In this document: positions 1 to 13,500 of the stretch, in pieces
Layout of the letters: each line of letters starts with the position of its first letter
Numbering within the stretch: the first letter of the stretch is position 1
From: Hormiphora californensis
Lineage: Eukaryota; Ctenophora; Tentaculata; Cydippida; Pleurobrachiidae
NCBI GenBank assembly: GCA_020137815.1
Contig: CM035356.1
Location: forward strand, 821,001-885,000
Length of the DNA stretch: 64,000 nucleotides
Direction of reading: 5' to 3'
Notes under the pieces: generated by a model
Database searches by the model: none
Seen by the model: only the letters and a program-made list of their open reading frames with translations
Told to the model about the DNA's origin: nothing
Translations under genes and position numbers: made by a program

Positions 1-329
1 GAAGGCAGCAGAATCCTCAGGGGTCTCAGTTCCACTCTCAATGCCTCGTTTGACAAGGTGTTCTGGCTGCTCGGTCGTGTACTCAGCAACTCCTCTCTTC
101 ACGGTCACAGATCCTCTTTCCGAATCGGGGCTTGAAGAAGAAATGCAGCAGAGTCCTCGGGTTCCTCAGTGGCATCATCTCCAGCTGCTCTTTTCACTTT
201 AGGTTTCATGAAGAAGCCCTCCTTGGTTGTTGTTGTTGTTGCTTGTTGGTTCCTCAAGGGCAGCAGCATCAGTCGTAAGTGGTACAGGATCACCAGAGTC
301 AGGATCAGGATATCAGTAGACAGCATCAT
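1..329 (-). CDS. secreted neuropeptide-like precursor, partial at left edge (FFFKPRF-Gly-Lys-Arg)
   Basis: I infer a prepropeptide; I do not recognise a named family. ATG at 329-327 opens a hydrophobic N-terminus of about 25-30 residues (signal-like), then a stretch containing KEGFFMKPKVKR, an acidic spacer (EEPEDSAA), a FFFKPRFGKR block, another KR-bounded acidic segment, and a second EDSAAF that runs off the window. FFFKPRF followed by GKR is a classical dibasic cleavage plus C-terminal amidation signal. The repeat is readable only across frames: frame 1 through EDSAA, frame 3 for FFFKPRFGKR, frame 2 for the following KR repeats. This implies a surplus T near 139-143 and a 2-base loss near 112-118. 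The literal frame-1 stop is at 105-107. EDSAAF recurs in frame after the shifts, so I favour sequence error over decay. It shares the FFxKP motif with the genes at 4153 and 5866. Confidence 0.6.
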
Positions 330-420
330 AGTAGTTAGATGTAGCTGGAGAGAGCTCAGTAGTAGTTGTTGTAGTTGTTGTAGAATGGTTGGAATGAATC
401 TGTAGTTCGGTGGGGCCTGC

Positions 421-427
421 TCATATA
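421..427 (-). promoter_or_regulatory. TATA-like box for the left-edge precursor gene
   Basis: TATATGA on the minus strand about 93 bases before the ATG. The alpha-tubulin gene (92 bases) and the precursor gene at 4153 (about 91-98 bases) have TATA-to-ATG distances of the same size. The match is weak, so this rests on position. Confidence 0.3.
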
Positions 428-622
428 CCAGGAGGACAGGAATCAGCCAGCCAATGAGAGGAGACTTTGTAATGTTCAGGAATAGATTGACACACGGTGT
501 GCTGCAGTTGCCAAGTGGTGCTAATTACCCAGCTCTCTGCAGCAGCTTGTTGTAATCTGCAGTTTTTGGAACGAGGTGGAGGTGGTGCAGTAGTAGTTGG
601 AGGAGGAGCTCACAATTAATAA

Positions 623-1242
623 TGACGTACTCTGTAGAAAACACAAAATGACGTTCTCTCAGGAAAAAGGATAGAGAGAATGAGAGGTATGGGTGGTGAG
701 AGGTATAGAGAGAGGGGGGAGGGAACCTGTTATTAGGTCATAGAGGATAGGTCACGTTTTTCGGTATTAGAAATTAGTTGGCCCCTCTCCCAAACCTATC
801 CAGTCTTGTAACACAAGGATGATAATTAACATGAGCCGCTAGTGCTGTAATGTCTAGGCACTTCTTCCGGTGACTTGACTGAGAGTTACTCTCCCTCTAT
901 TCAGATAGGAGGTGGCTGCCAAACTAATTTCAAATGCCTGGCACCTGCACAATCCTCACGTGCCAGAATGTCGATTAGTAATCCGGAGTCGCCTAGTTTC
1001 CCCTGACACATAATAACCACGGCACGTGTGTCATATAGTAGCCCCTGACTCGGATTCAGATGCAATTCATAGTATTACAAGGGTGTCGCGGCTAGGATCT
1101 AATAGAAGGGTGTCTCCTACAGGTTTCAGAACCCAACCTTGACAAATTGCACTATGAGGTAATATTGTGAGATGTTCATGCACCAACCATGACGTATCTT
1201 AGGTTGCTATCATGACGTCCCTAGCGAACAATGCCATGACGT
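623..1242. promoter_or_regulatory. cluster of five TGACGT (CRE half-site) motifs
   Basis: TGACGT occurs at 623-628, 649-654, 1190-1195, 1213-1218 and 1237-1242, all on the plus strand. This lies upstream of the minus-strand precursor gene and beyond the tubulin 3' end. About 0.3 copies per strand are expected by chance in this interval. CREB/ATF factors bind this hexamer and commonly drive neuropeptide genes; regulation here is inference. Otherwise 330-1417 shows no coding signal. Confidence 0.35.
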
Positions 1243-1417
1243 ACATTCTGGAATGTTTCCAAAAGTGCCCAATGCGATTGTGAATGGCGAAGATAATGTT
1301 TTTAATTTCCGACCAATTTCCAATACTGGAACCTCTACAACAAAATAAAAGACGGTGTTTTTTGGTTTTAAAAGTTTTTCAAGTTTTTCGGTATGTACAA
1401 GTTATTTACAAGGGGGG

Positions 1418-1423
1418 TTTATT
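1418..1423 (-). terminator. AATAAA polyadenylation signal of alpha-tubulin
   Basis: AATAAA on the minus strand about 90 bases after the alpha-tubulin stop codon, with T/G-rich sequence beyond it. Position and motif fit a short 3'UTR. Confidence 0.5.
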
Positions 1424-1513
1424 TACAATTTGCTCTGAAAAACCAGAGCGGAGGTTTTTGGAAAACAGCTGGCCGGATATCAGAGGACCAGCCTCAATAC
1501 ACAGTGTCCGTGT

Positions 1514-3048
<1,535 letters not shown>

Positions 3049-3139
3049 GTTTGAAGTGGGGGGTTAGTTTCTGGAAGTTGCTTGAGTAAAGGTAAGCAAA
3101 TGTCAAGAAGTGGATTGAAGAGTGAGTGACCGGGGTCCC

Positions 3140-3147
3140 CTTTTATA
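3140..3147 (-). promoter_or_regulatory. TATA box of alpha-tubulin
   Basis: TATAAAAG on the minus strand 92 bases upstream of the ATG exon, predicting a start of transcription near 3110 and a roughly 60-base 5'UTR. No other TATA-like string lies between it and the ATG. Confidence 0.55.
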
Positions 3148-3294
3148 TTGTAGCAGGGCCCTCTCATGTTTGTTTGCGTGCACTTATTGTTTCCCCCAGC
3201 AACGGTTATCCCACAAGCAACTCTCCCCCTGGACTCGCTGTTGTGTCATGCAACGCCTTAGCAACTGTCAACATGCTACTTTGGGGAGCATGCT

Positions 3295-3296
<2 letters not shown>

Positions 3297-3362
<66 letters not shown>

Positions 3363-3363
3363 A
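3297..3363. repeat. (CT)n microsatellite
   Basis: Uninterrupted CT dinucleotide tract of about 65 bases, 150 bases upstream of the tubulin TATA box. CT/GA tracts upstream of promoters can bind GAGA-type factors; here it may equally be one of the ten or so genome-typical CT/GA microsatellites in this window. Confidence 0.95.
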
Positions 3364-4054
3364 CTCTCTTTCTTCCTTCATTCTCGGGTAACGGTCGAGG
3401 TGCTGCGAGAGGGGAGGAAGGTCAATATAATAATTGCGTCCTAATTTGTTGCCATGGGATCATCTCACTCCAAACAGTTGACCACTCAAATCACTCATGA
3501 TGATTGGAGTTGTAGAGGCCTCACAATTTTGAATACCTGGATCACTTCCCAAACGTTAGAATTAATATGAAAGATGGGTGAAATGGAAGAGAGATGGGAA
3601 TACTGTTGGAATTAATAACCTCTGATTAATTGATTGAACCTGGCCTCATGATAATTAACGATGTATCAAAAGTAGGTCACTCTCTATAAATGACAAACCC
3701 ATGTGTGTTTATATTGTTCATCAATTAGCTCGACCTTATTATAGTCACTTTAAAAATAGTAATCCCCGCTTTTTAACAAGAATAGAATTTATTCGGCCAA
3801 TTCTAAGAAAGAGGGAATTAGGAATCTTTGTTGAACGTCACAGTTTCTAAACTTCTTCCCTTTCTCTCTCAGTCTCACTCCCTCCCTCTCACTCTCTCTC
3901 TCTCTCTCCCTTACGTTTGGTGTGGTCAGTCCCGTTACAACGCGGATAATTGCCTGTGGCGAAAAATAGAGAGAGAAAGATAGAAAAAAGATAGAGAGAT
4001 GGACTCCGAAATTACCGCACAGTAGCTGACACATGGTTCACCCGCATGACCGCA
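3364..4054. other. intergenic, no gene seen
   Basis: AT-rich spacer between the divergent alpha-tubulin and the precursor gene at 4153. It contains a shorter CT-rich patch (3858-3912) and a GATA/GAGA-rich patch (3966-4000). No splice-bounded coding segment is visible on either strand. Confidence 0.6.
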
Positions 4055-4062
4055 TATAAAAA
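4055..4062 (+). promoter_or_regulatory. TATA box of the 4153 precursor gene
   Basis: TATAAAAA about 91 bases before the first in-frame ATG, the same geometry as the tubulin gene. Confidence 0.5.
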
Positions 4063-4152
4063 TGGCAACTCACCGCACAACCCTTGCTTTTTGCATTCTA
4101 TTTCCTGGGTTACGCGTGTTTTTTTTGTGTGTTTTATACTTTTCTTGATATC

Positions 4153-4704
4153 ATGATGATGATGACAACTCTCCGCTCGCTGATACTGGTGGTTGTGGCG
4201 CTGAGCGCCCTCTCTGCGGCTCGATCTCTGCAGCCCCCAAAAGACTCTAGGGCGTTCTTCTACGTGCCCCGGCTACCTGCCCTCTCACCTGACGGTGATG
4301 ACGTAATAGCTTCACCTGATGATGTGGTGGAAGAACAAGATGGACAATTATCTGCACGTGCAGCGGCATTCTTTTTCAAACCCCGACACCTTGCACCCAC
4401 CCAAACCCGACAAGTTAGGGCCGCCCCTGTCCCTGACCGGCGAGGGGCCTTCTTCTTTATCCCCGGTGACCAACTGCCCGAACCCCGGTTATTTGACGAC
4501 AGTGACGACACACATGACGTCACAAAGCGGTCTGTTGGTTCCGCGGGATCTGGTGCCCTGAACAACATTCACCCTCCTGACTGCAGGACCTTCTGTAAGG
4601 GACGATGTAATAGGAGGGGCAAGTGCCTGCCCGTCAGGTCAAAACGGGCTGCCCAGCCCACACAGGACTCTCCAACTTCAACTGAGGGTGCTGTGATTTA
4701 TTAA
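4153..4704 (+). CDS. secreted precursor with three AFF[FY]xP repeats and a four-cysteine segment
   Basis: Single exon, 183 residues from the ATG run at 4153 (MMMM). I chose that start because the hydrophobic signal (LRSLILVVVALSALSAA) follows directly and a TATA box lies about 91 bases upstream. The mature part has three related blocks: SRAFFYVPR, ARAAAFFFKPR and RRGAFFFIPG, each following basic residues and separated by acidic spacers. After a KR site (VTKR) comes a segment with spacing C-x3-C-x3-C-x5-C (DCRTFCKGRCNRRGKC), closed by another KR site (RSKR). The layout is that of a neuropeptide or peptide-hormone precursor. No Gly amidation donor is seen here, unlike the left-edge gene. The cysteine segment could be a disulphide peptide of any kind; I assign no activity to it. 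Confidence 0.65.
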   Translation: MMMMTTLRSLILVVVALSALSAARSLQPPKDSRAFFYVPRLPALSPDGDDVIASPDDVVEEQDGQLSARAAAFFFKPRHLAPTQTRQVRAAPVPDRRGAFFFIPGDQLPEPRLFDDSDDTHDVTKRSVGSAGSGALNNIHPPDCRTFCKGRCNRRGKCLPVRSKRAAQPTQDSPTSTEGAVIY

Positions 4705-5865
<1,161 letters not shown>

Positions 5866-6105
5866 ATGGTTAAAGTTTCACTATTCCTAATATTCCTCCT
5901 ACTTCTCCTTCCCTCCTCCCAAACTCGTTCCATGCCTCGTGGTGATGCTGCCCTGAGTGAGTCGTTCTTCTTCAAACCTAAGGATGCAGATGGCCCACAA
6001 TTTGATCCAGATCAGTCGAATAAGGGGGAAGGATATTCAGAGAGACGGGTAGTGAAGATAAGTGCCGAGATAACTGTGACGGAGGGAGTGAATGATAGGA
6101 ACTAA
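5866..6105 (+). CDS. small secreted protein with a single FFFKPK motif
   Basis: Single exon, 79 residues. The start is in good context (ACCATGG). A strong signal peptide (VSLFLIFLLLLLPSSQT) ends about residue 20, followed by SMPRGDAALSESFFFKPKD and a hydrophilic C-terminus (GYSERRVVK...). FFFKPK matches the FFxKP core of the left-edge gene and AFFFKP of the 4153 gene, so I group the three as paralogues. It has only one motif copy and a basic Arg-Arg pair, which makes it either a one-peptide precursor or a degraded member. It lies upstream of, and on the same strand as, the formin exons; no splice link between them is visible. Confidence 0.5.
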   Translation: MVKVSLFLIFLLLLLPSSQTRSMPRGDAALSESFFFKPKDADGPQFDPDQSNKGEGYSERRVVKISAEITVTEGVNDRN

Positions 6106-6658
6106 TAATAGTGTGTGATTATTAGTTAGAGTTTCTGTAGATTGGTAGCGATTAGTTGAGATTGTTGTGCAATGTGTAAATTAGTTTTTCATTTGGTTTC
6201 CCTGTGGGAAAGATGGTTCTTGTTATTTGGTTATTCACAATCATTACAGCCGCAGTATCAGCTTCTGATGATCTTGAAATTTGAAATTCAGGAAAACTAA
6301 AAAATCATCATTCCACATGATTCATTCTGTGGCTCACATCGCATTTCTGTGAGGATTCAGTAGATTCGTTCAATCAACGCTTCAACAGTCCGTACATAAT
6401 ATTTGAATTGTTCATACTTTCTTTCACGGTCACAGTGTCAGGCGACTCAACATAATATCACATATAGGAACAAGATAGATAGTATCTTCACTCGCTGCAT
6501 TCTCACGTTTCTCTCTTTTTTCTCACACAACACGCCCTACTGTACAACAGTGAAGGGGAAACATACAGCGGGCAGATCTCAGGGTGGAAGGGTCATTTGT
6601 TAATTATTATAATGAGATCTGATCAGGATTAAATAGGGAGGAAACTAGAAAAATATCT

Positions 6659-6731
6659 GGCGAGGGCCGGGCTCGAACCGACAACCTCTGCATTACATGT
6701 ACATTGCTCTAACCTATTGAGCTACCTCGCC
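6659..6731 (-). other. tRNA-Thr(UGU)-like SINE head, copy 1
   Basis: 73 bases that fold as a tRNA: a 7-bp acceptor stem (GGCGAGG/CCTCGCC), D stem GCTC/GAGC, T arm with GGTTCGAGCCC, and a matching box A (TAGCTCAATAGG). The anticodon loop reads CATGTAA: the invariant U33 is A and the anticodon stem has a mismatch. I take it as a RNA polymerase III promoter relic of a SINE, not a working tRNA. Confidence 0.6.
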
Positions 6732-6995
6732 TACAAAATAGGGAGGAAACTAGAAAAATTTAATCCTGATCAGATCTCATTATAATAATTAACAAATGAC
6801 CCTTCCACCCTGAGATCTGCCCGCTGTATGTTTCCCCTTCACTGTTGTACAGTAGGGCGTGTTGTGTGAGAAAAGAGAGAAACGTGAGAATGCAGCGAGT
6901 GAAGATACTATCTATCTTGTTCCTATATGAGTTACAGCTGCAATATCTAAGGGCATGATCAGTGATATAGAGAGAGGAAATGTAGATAAATTGTA

Positions 6996-7068
6996 GGCGA
7001 GGTAGCTCAATAGGTTAGAGCAATGTACATGTAATGCAGAGGTTGTCGGTTCGAGCCCGGCCCTCGCC
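6996..7068 (+). other. tRNA-Thr(UGU)-like SINE head, copy 2
   Basis: Same 73-base cloverleaf as the copy at 6659, opposite strand, including the U33 to A change. The boxes A and B are intact, so transcription by RNA polymerase III is possible. Confidence 0.6.
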
Positions 7069-7330
7069 AGATATTTTTCTAGTTTCCTCCCTATTTAATC
7101 CTGATCAGATCTCATTATAATAATTAACAAATGACCCTTCCACCCTGAGATCTGCCCGCTGTATGTTTCCCCTTCACTGTTGTACAGTAGGGCGTGTTGT
7201 GTGAGAAAAGAGAGAAACGTGAGAATGCAGCGAGTGAAGATACTATCTATCTTGTTCCTATATGAGTTACAGCTGCAATATCTAAGGGCATGATCAGTGA
7301 TATAGAGAGAGGAAATGTAGATAAATTGTA

Positions 7331-7403
7331 GGCGAGGTAGCTCAATAGGTTAGAGCAATGTACATGTAATGCAGAGGTTGTCGGTTCGAGCCCGGCCCTC
7401 GCC
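7331..7403 (+). other. tRNA-Thr(UGU)-like SINE head, copy 3
   Basis: Third copy, 335 bases after copy 2 and apparently identical to it. It is followed by the short tail and the candidate right target-site duplication at 7455. Confidence 0.6.
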
Positions 7404-7597
7404 AGATATTTTTCTAGTTTCCTCCCTATTTAATCCTGATCAGATCTCATTATAATAATATCACATAGTATCAGTATCTTGTCAAGTGCAGTAGGGTGAT
7501 CAAATGTACCCCATAGTACAATTATTTGACCTACAACTATTGTACTGCATACAAGCTGTTTCATGTTTCATGTTAGTTTACATTGTTTTGTTTTCAG

Positions 7598-10500
7598 AAA
7601 GAGACGGAGGGAGGGAAAAAGAAGGCGATACAGATTATTGACCCGAAGCGTGCACAGGTGGGTTAAGATAGAAATGCTCCATATGCTGTGACAGCATTGC
7701 TGTCCCAGTGACAGTGATAGTGACAGGATGCGAGAGACATAATAGCATGTCAAGTACCATTGGTACTACCAGTGTGAACAGTAGAACACTCATGACAAAA
7801 GTTTTATCTGTATGATCAGTCACGGACAAAATTTCCTCTATTATTTCTATGTCTTATTTTTAACCCATGTTCCCGCTACAGAACCTGACTATTCTGCTGT
7901 CGAAGATCAAGAAGAGTAATGATGAGCTGATTGATATTATATTTAGCTGCGACAAACAGAATCTTATCACAGTGGACATGTGGGAACAGGTACTGCTATA
8001 CCAGACATAGTAGTTTGGGGTGTACTTTACGTAAGTCGCATCTTTGTTGATTTATTGTCTTGTACGTGGTCGGTCATTGTCAACAGTTGGGTCAAAACGT
8101 CTCATGTAAGGGGGAATTATATTGGTATAAGCTTGTAAAGTATCTTATGGAACATTTTAAGAGCCTCTTGGAACACGGTCAAAGCAACAAATAACAGAAT
8201 ATAAGGAAACCACCATCTCCGATCCTATCAACTCCGCTCCCAGTTGGGGAGACCCCTGAACAAATGGTAATCATTTCAACCATGATAGAGCAACAGTTCA
8301 AGGAGCTAAAGGGGTTCGTTGAAAGTGAGACTAGGTGGCTGAAAAATGAGATAGCCAAACAGGTAAAGAAGGTTCGTTACGTTGCAGTTCGTTTCACTTT
8401 TGCTTGTCTCAGACACCAATAAGGGCTCTTCCTCTCACTAAAATGCAACTTAAATCCGTCTCAAATACCCATTTCTAGCACACATGAACTCCCAGTTACC
8501 ACTGAACTGTCTCTCGGGCCTGGCCTAGTCTCATCACTAAATTACAGCTACATTCTTGGCCAATATTACCCACCGCCCCACCCCCACCCGCCCTACCCCA
8601 CCCACCTCTCCCTATATAGCGGACATTGCTATACACCACACTTATCGCTTATCGCGTGTAACAACTAACAATTGTTCTTATCTGTCCCATCTGCATAGTA
8701 TTCTAGAACATTTTACAGCATATTGGTGCTACATTCAGTCCTACCCCTTATTTGTGTTCAATCGTTTTTGTTTATCTTCATCTCTGATCCACTGGAAATG
8801 CATATACCTCTCATCTCATTATCAACAACATCACGGTACCAATCATCCATCAAAATTCTGTAAGTTCACCTGTCCGTATTGTCTGTTCACAGATTGTGTA
8901 AAGTTTATATTGTGAATGTAATTTACTATTCAAAACACGGTAAACATCGGGATTCCAGACCCAAACTCAAGAAATTCTCAAAGGCAAAACGTTACCTTGT
9001 TCCAGACCAAACTAAACTCAAGACACTTTCAAAGGCAAAACGTTACCTTGATCCAGACTAAACCAAACTCAAGACTCTCTCAAAGGCAAAACGTTACCTT
9101 GTTCCAGACTCAGAAGCTGACAGGACATAAAGCTTGCGTGAGAGTGCCCGAATACAGACCACAAACAGTTAGAATATCAGAGAAATTTTGTTTGATTTTG
9201 GTGTAATTTTGAGCGTGATATTTTAGCTACTATCTTTCATACAGACCACAGACTTTATGACAGGTTGCAACACCGTTCTGTCGTACGGCAGAGTTTGGTA
9301 CGCTATAACCTAGAGCCACACACACACACACACACCAGACATGATAACATGATAACATGCTTGTTATAAATTTGAAATTGTGTGCATTTTATGTGAAAAG
9401 GCCGGACGGTCTAGTCTGAGACTGGGGTTTATCATGATAGTCCATAGTCCTTTATAGTGCTGTGTGGAAGGTTCACATTCTGGATTTCTGAGTTGGTTAG
9501 GCCATCGTGGTGATGCTTTTCTTGTTTAAAAAGCTATTCTCGTTTTACATCGCTCTGACCCACTGACCCACTGGTTAGGCGTGGTTAGCACGCACACCGT
9601 TACTTGTACAATGCACACTTTCCTGAGTATAGTCACCCCCTGCCGAGATAGAGAGAGAGGGAGAGTGAGGGGGGGGGGGGAGAGTGAGAGAGAAAAAGAG
9701 AAAGGGGAGGGGTGCTACTAAACTCTTTGAACTGTTTCTCTCTCCCTCTCTCAAATGACATGCATGGTTTACATGGTCCAGTGCCCCCGGATCTCTCCAT
9801 GGGCCCCGTGACAATTCACTTGCACTCCCTGACTCACTCAAAAAGTAGCTGGGGAGGTTGAAAAGGTGGTCGAGTCTTCATAATCATATGTAGAACTCAT
9901 GCATATGACAAATTAACTCGAATATTGTATGATGTATACTACACTATTGCATCGTGATTGGTGACCCTGTATCCCCCCTTACTAAACAAGTATTGCCCCA
10001 CAGCTGGGAAGATACATACCCACTAAGGATGATATTCAGAACCTGAAGGAGATAGAGGGAGATCCTGAAGCAGTGGCGGGACTCAACAAAGCAGACAAGT
10101 TCTTCCTATCAGCTGTCAAGTAAACAATTAACAGTTTAGAATCTATCCCTTGCATGTTGTAACAGATCACCACCAGCCCGGTTGAAACAACCCTCATGGC
10201 CATCAGTTTAATGTTTTTGATTTTACCCACTATCATTTCTTTATTCACCATAAACTGCACCTTGGTCGAGCTTCTTTCACCACCTAAAAGAACCTGAGAA
10301 CCACCCTCTCCATTGATCGACCCCGGGTTAGAACCTAAAAACCCCCCCCCCCCCCCCCCTGTCCAGCATTTACCACTACGAGGATCGGATAAAAGCAATA
10401 AACTTTATGAAAAAGTTCGATGAGAGGATGAAGGGGATCATCCCACGAATTGGAGCACTTCTTGAGGCATCAACTGAGGTAAGAGCTGTGAGATGATATC

Positions 10501-13500
10501 TGATATCTAATTGGTTGAATACCCCGATCTGGAATGTTTTTTGAGTGCCGGTAGCTGCCTAGTGTCTTTATAGCAATTTACCAACACCGTGTGACATGAT
10601 ACCTTGTTCAGGTTGTAAAAAGTGATAATTTCCGGGAGGTCCTAACTCTCATTCTTGCCTTTGGTAACTACTTCAACTACGGTAAAAGGGGTAACGCACT
10701 GGGTTTCAAGTTGGAGACACTGACAAAGATCTGTGATACTAGAGCCTCGGATAACCAGCTTAACTTGTTGGTTTATATAGTGGAGACTATAGAGCGAGAG
10801 GTATAAATTATAGGTCTAGGTACTAAGGTACTTTGAAATTTGGCCCTTTGAACAATTCAAATTGAATTGTTCAAAGGGCCAACATTTGTGTATGTAATAT
10901 TCGTTTTTATAACATCCCCAATTCACGCGATATAATAAAACTCCACTTCTTCTTTGTTTTATCACCACTTCTTCTCTGTTTTCTCACCCCTTCTTCTTTT
11001 TCAGTTTGAGGAGTACGATAACTTTATCAGTGATCTCAGTCATGTTCAGAGTGCTTCAAAAGTTGCGTGAGTAATCGGCCCAATATTTCACCATGACCAC
11101 ATATGATACACATTGCATATTTAGGGTGACGTGAACTACGTTCGTAGCCACATACGTGGTTATCAGTATATTTTCATGTTGATTATAACAAACTAACAAA
11201 TTTCAACTGCCGCATTACGGAATTGGTGTGGTTACAACCTATAATTTACAGGCAAAATTACATTGTAATTACAGTTGTTGGTAGGACATGGACAATGAAC
11301 GGCCAACAATAACCTTACAATAACTGTTTCTTACCGCCACACACATGACACAGACCCAACCCAACAACTAACTGCCTGACTGCGCCACTAGGGTCAGACT
11401 ATTACAGTAGCGCCCCCTCCCCTACAGGTTGTCAGAATTGAAGAGCGACGTTGCAGAGTTACAGAGTGGGTACAAACTGCTGACAATGGAGTGTGAGCAC
11501 ATGGTCAAAAACCCTGGCGTAAAAGGTTTGTACACTCTTACATAGACAGGCCGTGGTACCTAACTGTATAATCTCAATACCTGGCCTGGAATCTGAAGGC
11601 TATTTTGTTTTCTCTGTAAATTACTTCTAGTTGTGCTGGCAGACAAGGTAGTGATGAAATTTGTAGCAAGTCTGATTTTACTCTTGGCTCACAAAACAAG
11701 CTTGTGACTAGACTAAGTAGAAAGTGCACTCAAGACGCAGGTGGTGACATATGAAGGCAAAATGAACACCCTGTCTGGACTATTATAACACCGTTGTCTA
11801 TGTTCCAGGTGCCCAGAGGTTTAGAGACCGATTTGAACAGTTCCTATATGACATCAGGGGAAAGATGGACGAACTTGAAATGTAAGTAACAATCGTCAAT
11901 AACTATTATTCATTTGTTTCTGTACCACAATCTTATCCTCAACGCAACATCCCTCTTCCCTACCTCTCCCTCCCTCCCCCTCCCTCCCTCTCCCCTCCCT
12001 CCCTCTTTCCCCTCCATTTCCCCTCTCTTTCCTCTCCCTCTCTTTCCTCTCCCTCTCCCTGATCTCCCTCCCTCTTCCCTACCTCTCTCACTCTCTCCCT
12101 CCCTCTTACCTCCCTTCTTCTTCCTCTCTCTCTCTCAGTCTCACTCCATCATCTCCCTCCCTCTCCCCTATCTCACTCTCTCAGTATGATGGGTGACATG
12201 AAAAAGAAGTACACGATAGCAACTGGTCACTTCGGGGAGACGAGCAGCGTGGAACCAGAAACATTCTTCGGATACATTAACACATTCATGAATCAGTATA
12301 AGGTGAACAAGATTTTTAATATCTTCTCTGGCTGCTAATCTCACTTTCTCTCTCACACATACACGCCCTACTGTACAACAGTGAAGGGGAAACATACAGC
12401 GGGCAGATCACGGTTGTGGAAGAATGGATTGGTTAAATATCAATGATGAGATCTTGTTCAGGATTAAATAGGGAGGAAAATTAGAAAAATATCTGGCGAG
12501 GGCCGGGCTCGAACCGACAACCTCTGGGTTTCGCGTCCATTGCTCTACCTATTGAGCTACCCCGCCGACAATTTAACTACATTTCCTCGCTCTATATCCT
12601 GAACATTGCCCTTAGCTATTGCAGCATCACATATCGGAACAAGATTTTTAATATCTTCTCTGGCTGCTAATCTCACTTTCTCTCTCACACATACACGCCC
12701 TACTGTACAACAGTGAAGGGGAAACATACAGCGGGCAGATCACGGTTGTGGAAGAATGGATTGGTTAAATATCAATGATGAGATCTTGTTCAGGATTAAA
12801 TAGGGAGGAAAATTAGAAAAATATCTGGCGAGGGCCGGGCTCGAACCGACAACCTCTGGGTTTCGCGTCCATTGCTCTACCTATTGAGCTACCCCGCCGA
12901 CAATTTAACTACATTTCCTCGCTCTATATCCTGAACATTGCCCTTAGCTATTGCAGCATCACATATCGGAACAAGATTTTTAATATCTTCTCTGGCTGCT
13001 AATCTCACTTTCTCTCTCACACATACACGCCCTACTGTACAACAGTGAAGGGGAAACATACAGCGGGCAGATCACGGTTTGGAAAAAAAAATTTTAATAT
13101 ATGTTTGGTTCTTTTAGAAAATAGGAGAAAATTGGGGAAAAATCGCGGGGCCCAAACCACTTGGGTTTCCATTGCTTTAAATTGAACCCCCAATTACTAA
13201 TTCCCTCTTTTCCGAACCTTGCCAAATTTAGACCCTCGGTTAATTTTTCTCCCCACTCTCCTCAAAACAACCCAGAACGTGGAAAATAAGGGAAATCATT
13301 TTTTTGGGAAGAATTATGGTTAATTCAAATTTCGCAGGATAAGGGAAACATTAGCCCATTCCGGGGGGGCTCCGACAATTGGTTTCGTCCTTTCTATTTG
13401 ATCCCAAAATTTTAAATCCTCGCCATATCTAAATTTTCCTTGCTATTTCCTCCACGCAACAAGTTTAATTTTTCTTGGTTTAACATTTCCCTTCACTCCC

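Larger units (their letters stand above)
6465..7454. mobile_element. tRNA-derived SINE cluster, head-to-head then tandem
   Basis: Three copies of a tRNA-headed repeat. The first is inverted, so 6468-6638 and 6757-6925 form arms of about 170 bases. The second and third are tandem with a 335-base period. Each copy reads: leader (about 205 bases), tRNA-like head (73), short tail ending CAGATCTCATTATAAT. A 13-base direct repeat (ATAATATCACATA) lies at 6452-6464 and 7455-7467 and is a candidate target-site duplication; part of it resembles the repeat unit, so this is not certain. The same family makes the 10-kb array at 12307-22351. Confidence 0.75.

Noticed and set aside
4561-4650. Cysteine-rich segment as a toxin
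   Set aside because: Four cysteines between KR sites are equally compatible with a hormone or antimicrobial peptide; there is no specific signature.
6659-7403. Functional tRNA genes
   Set aside because: The cloverleaf is good but U33 is changed, the anticodon stem is mismatched, and every copy lies inside a repeat unit.
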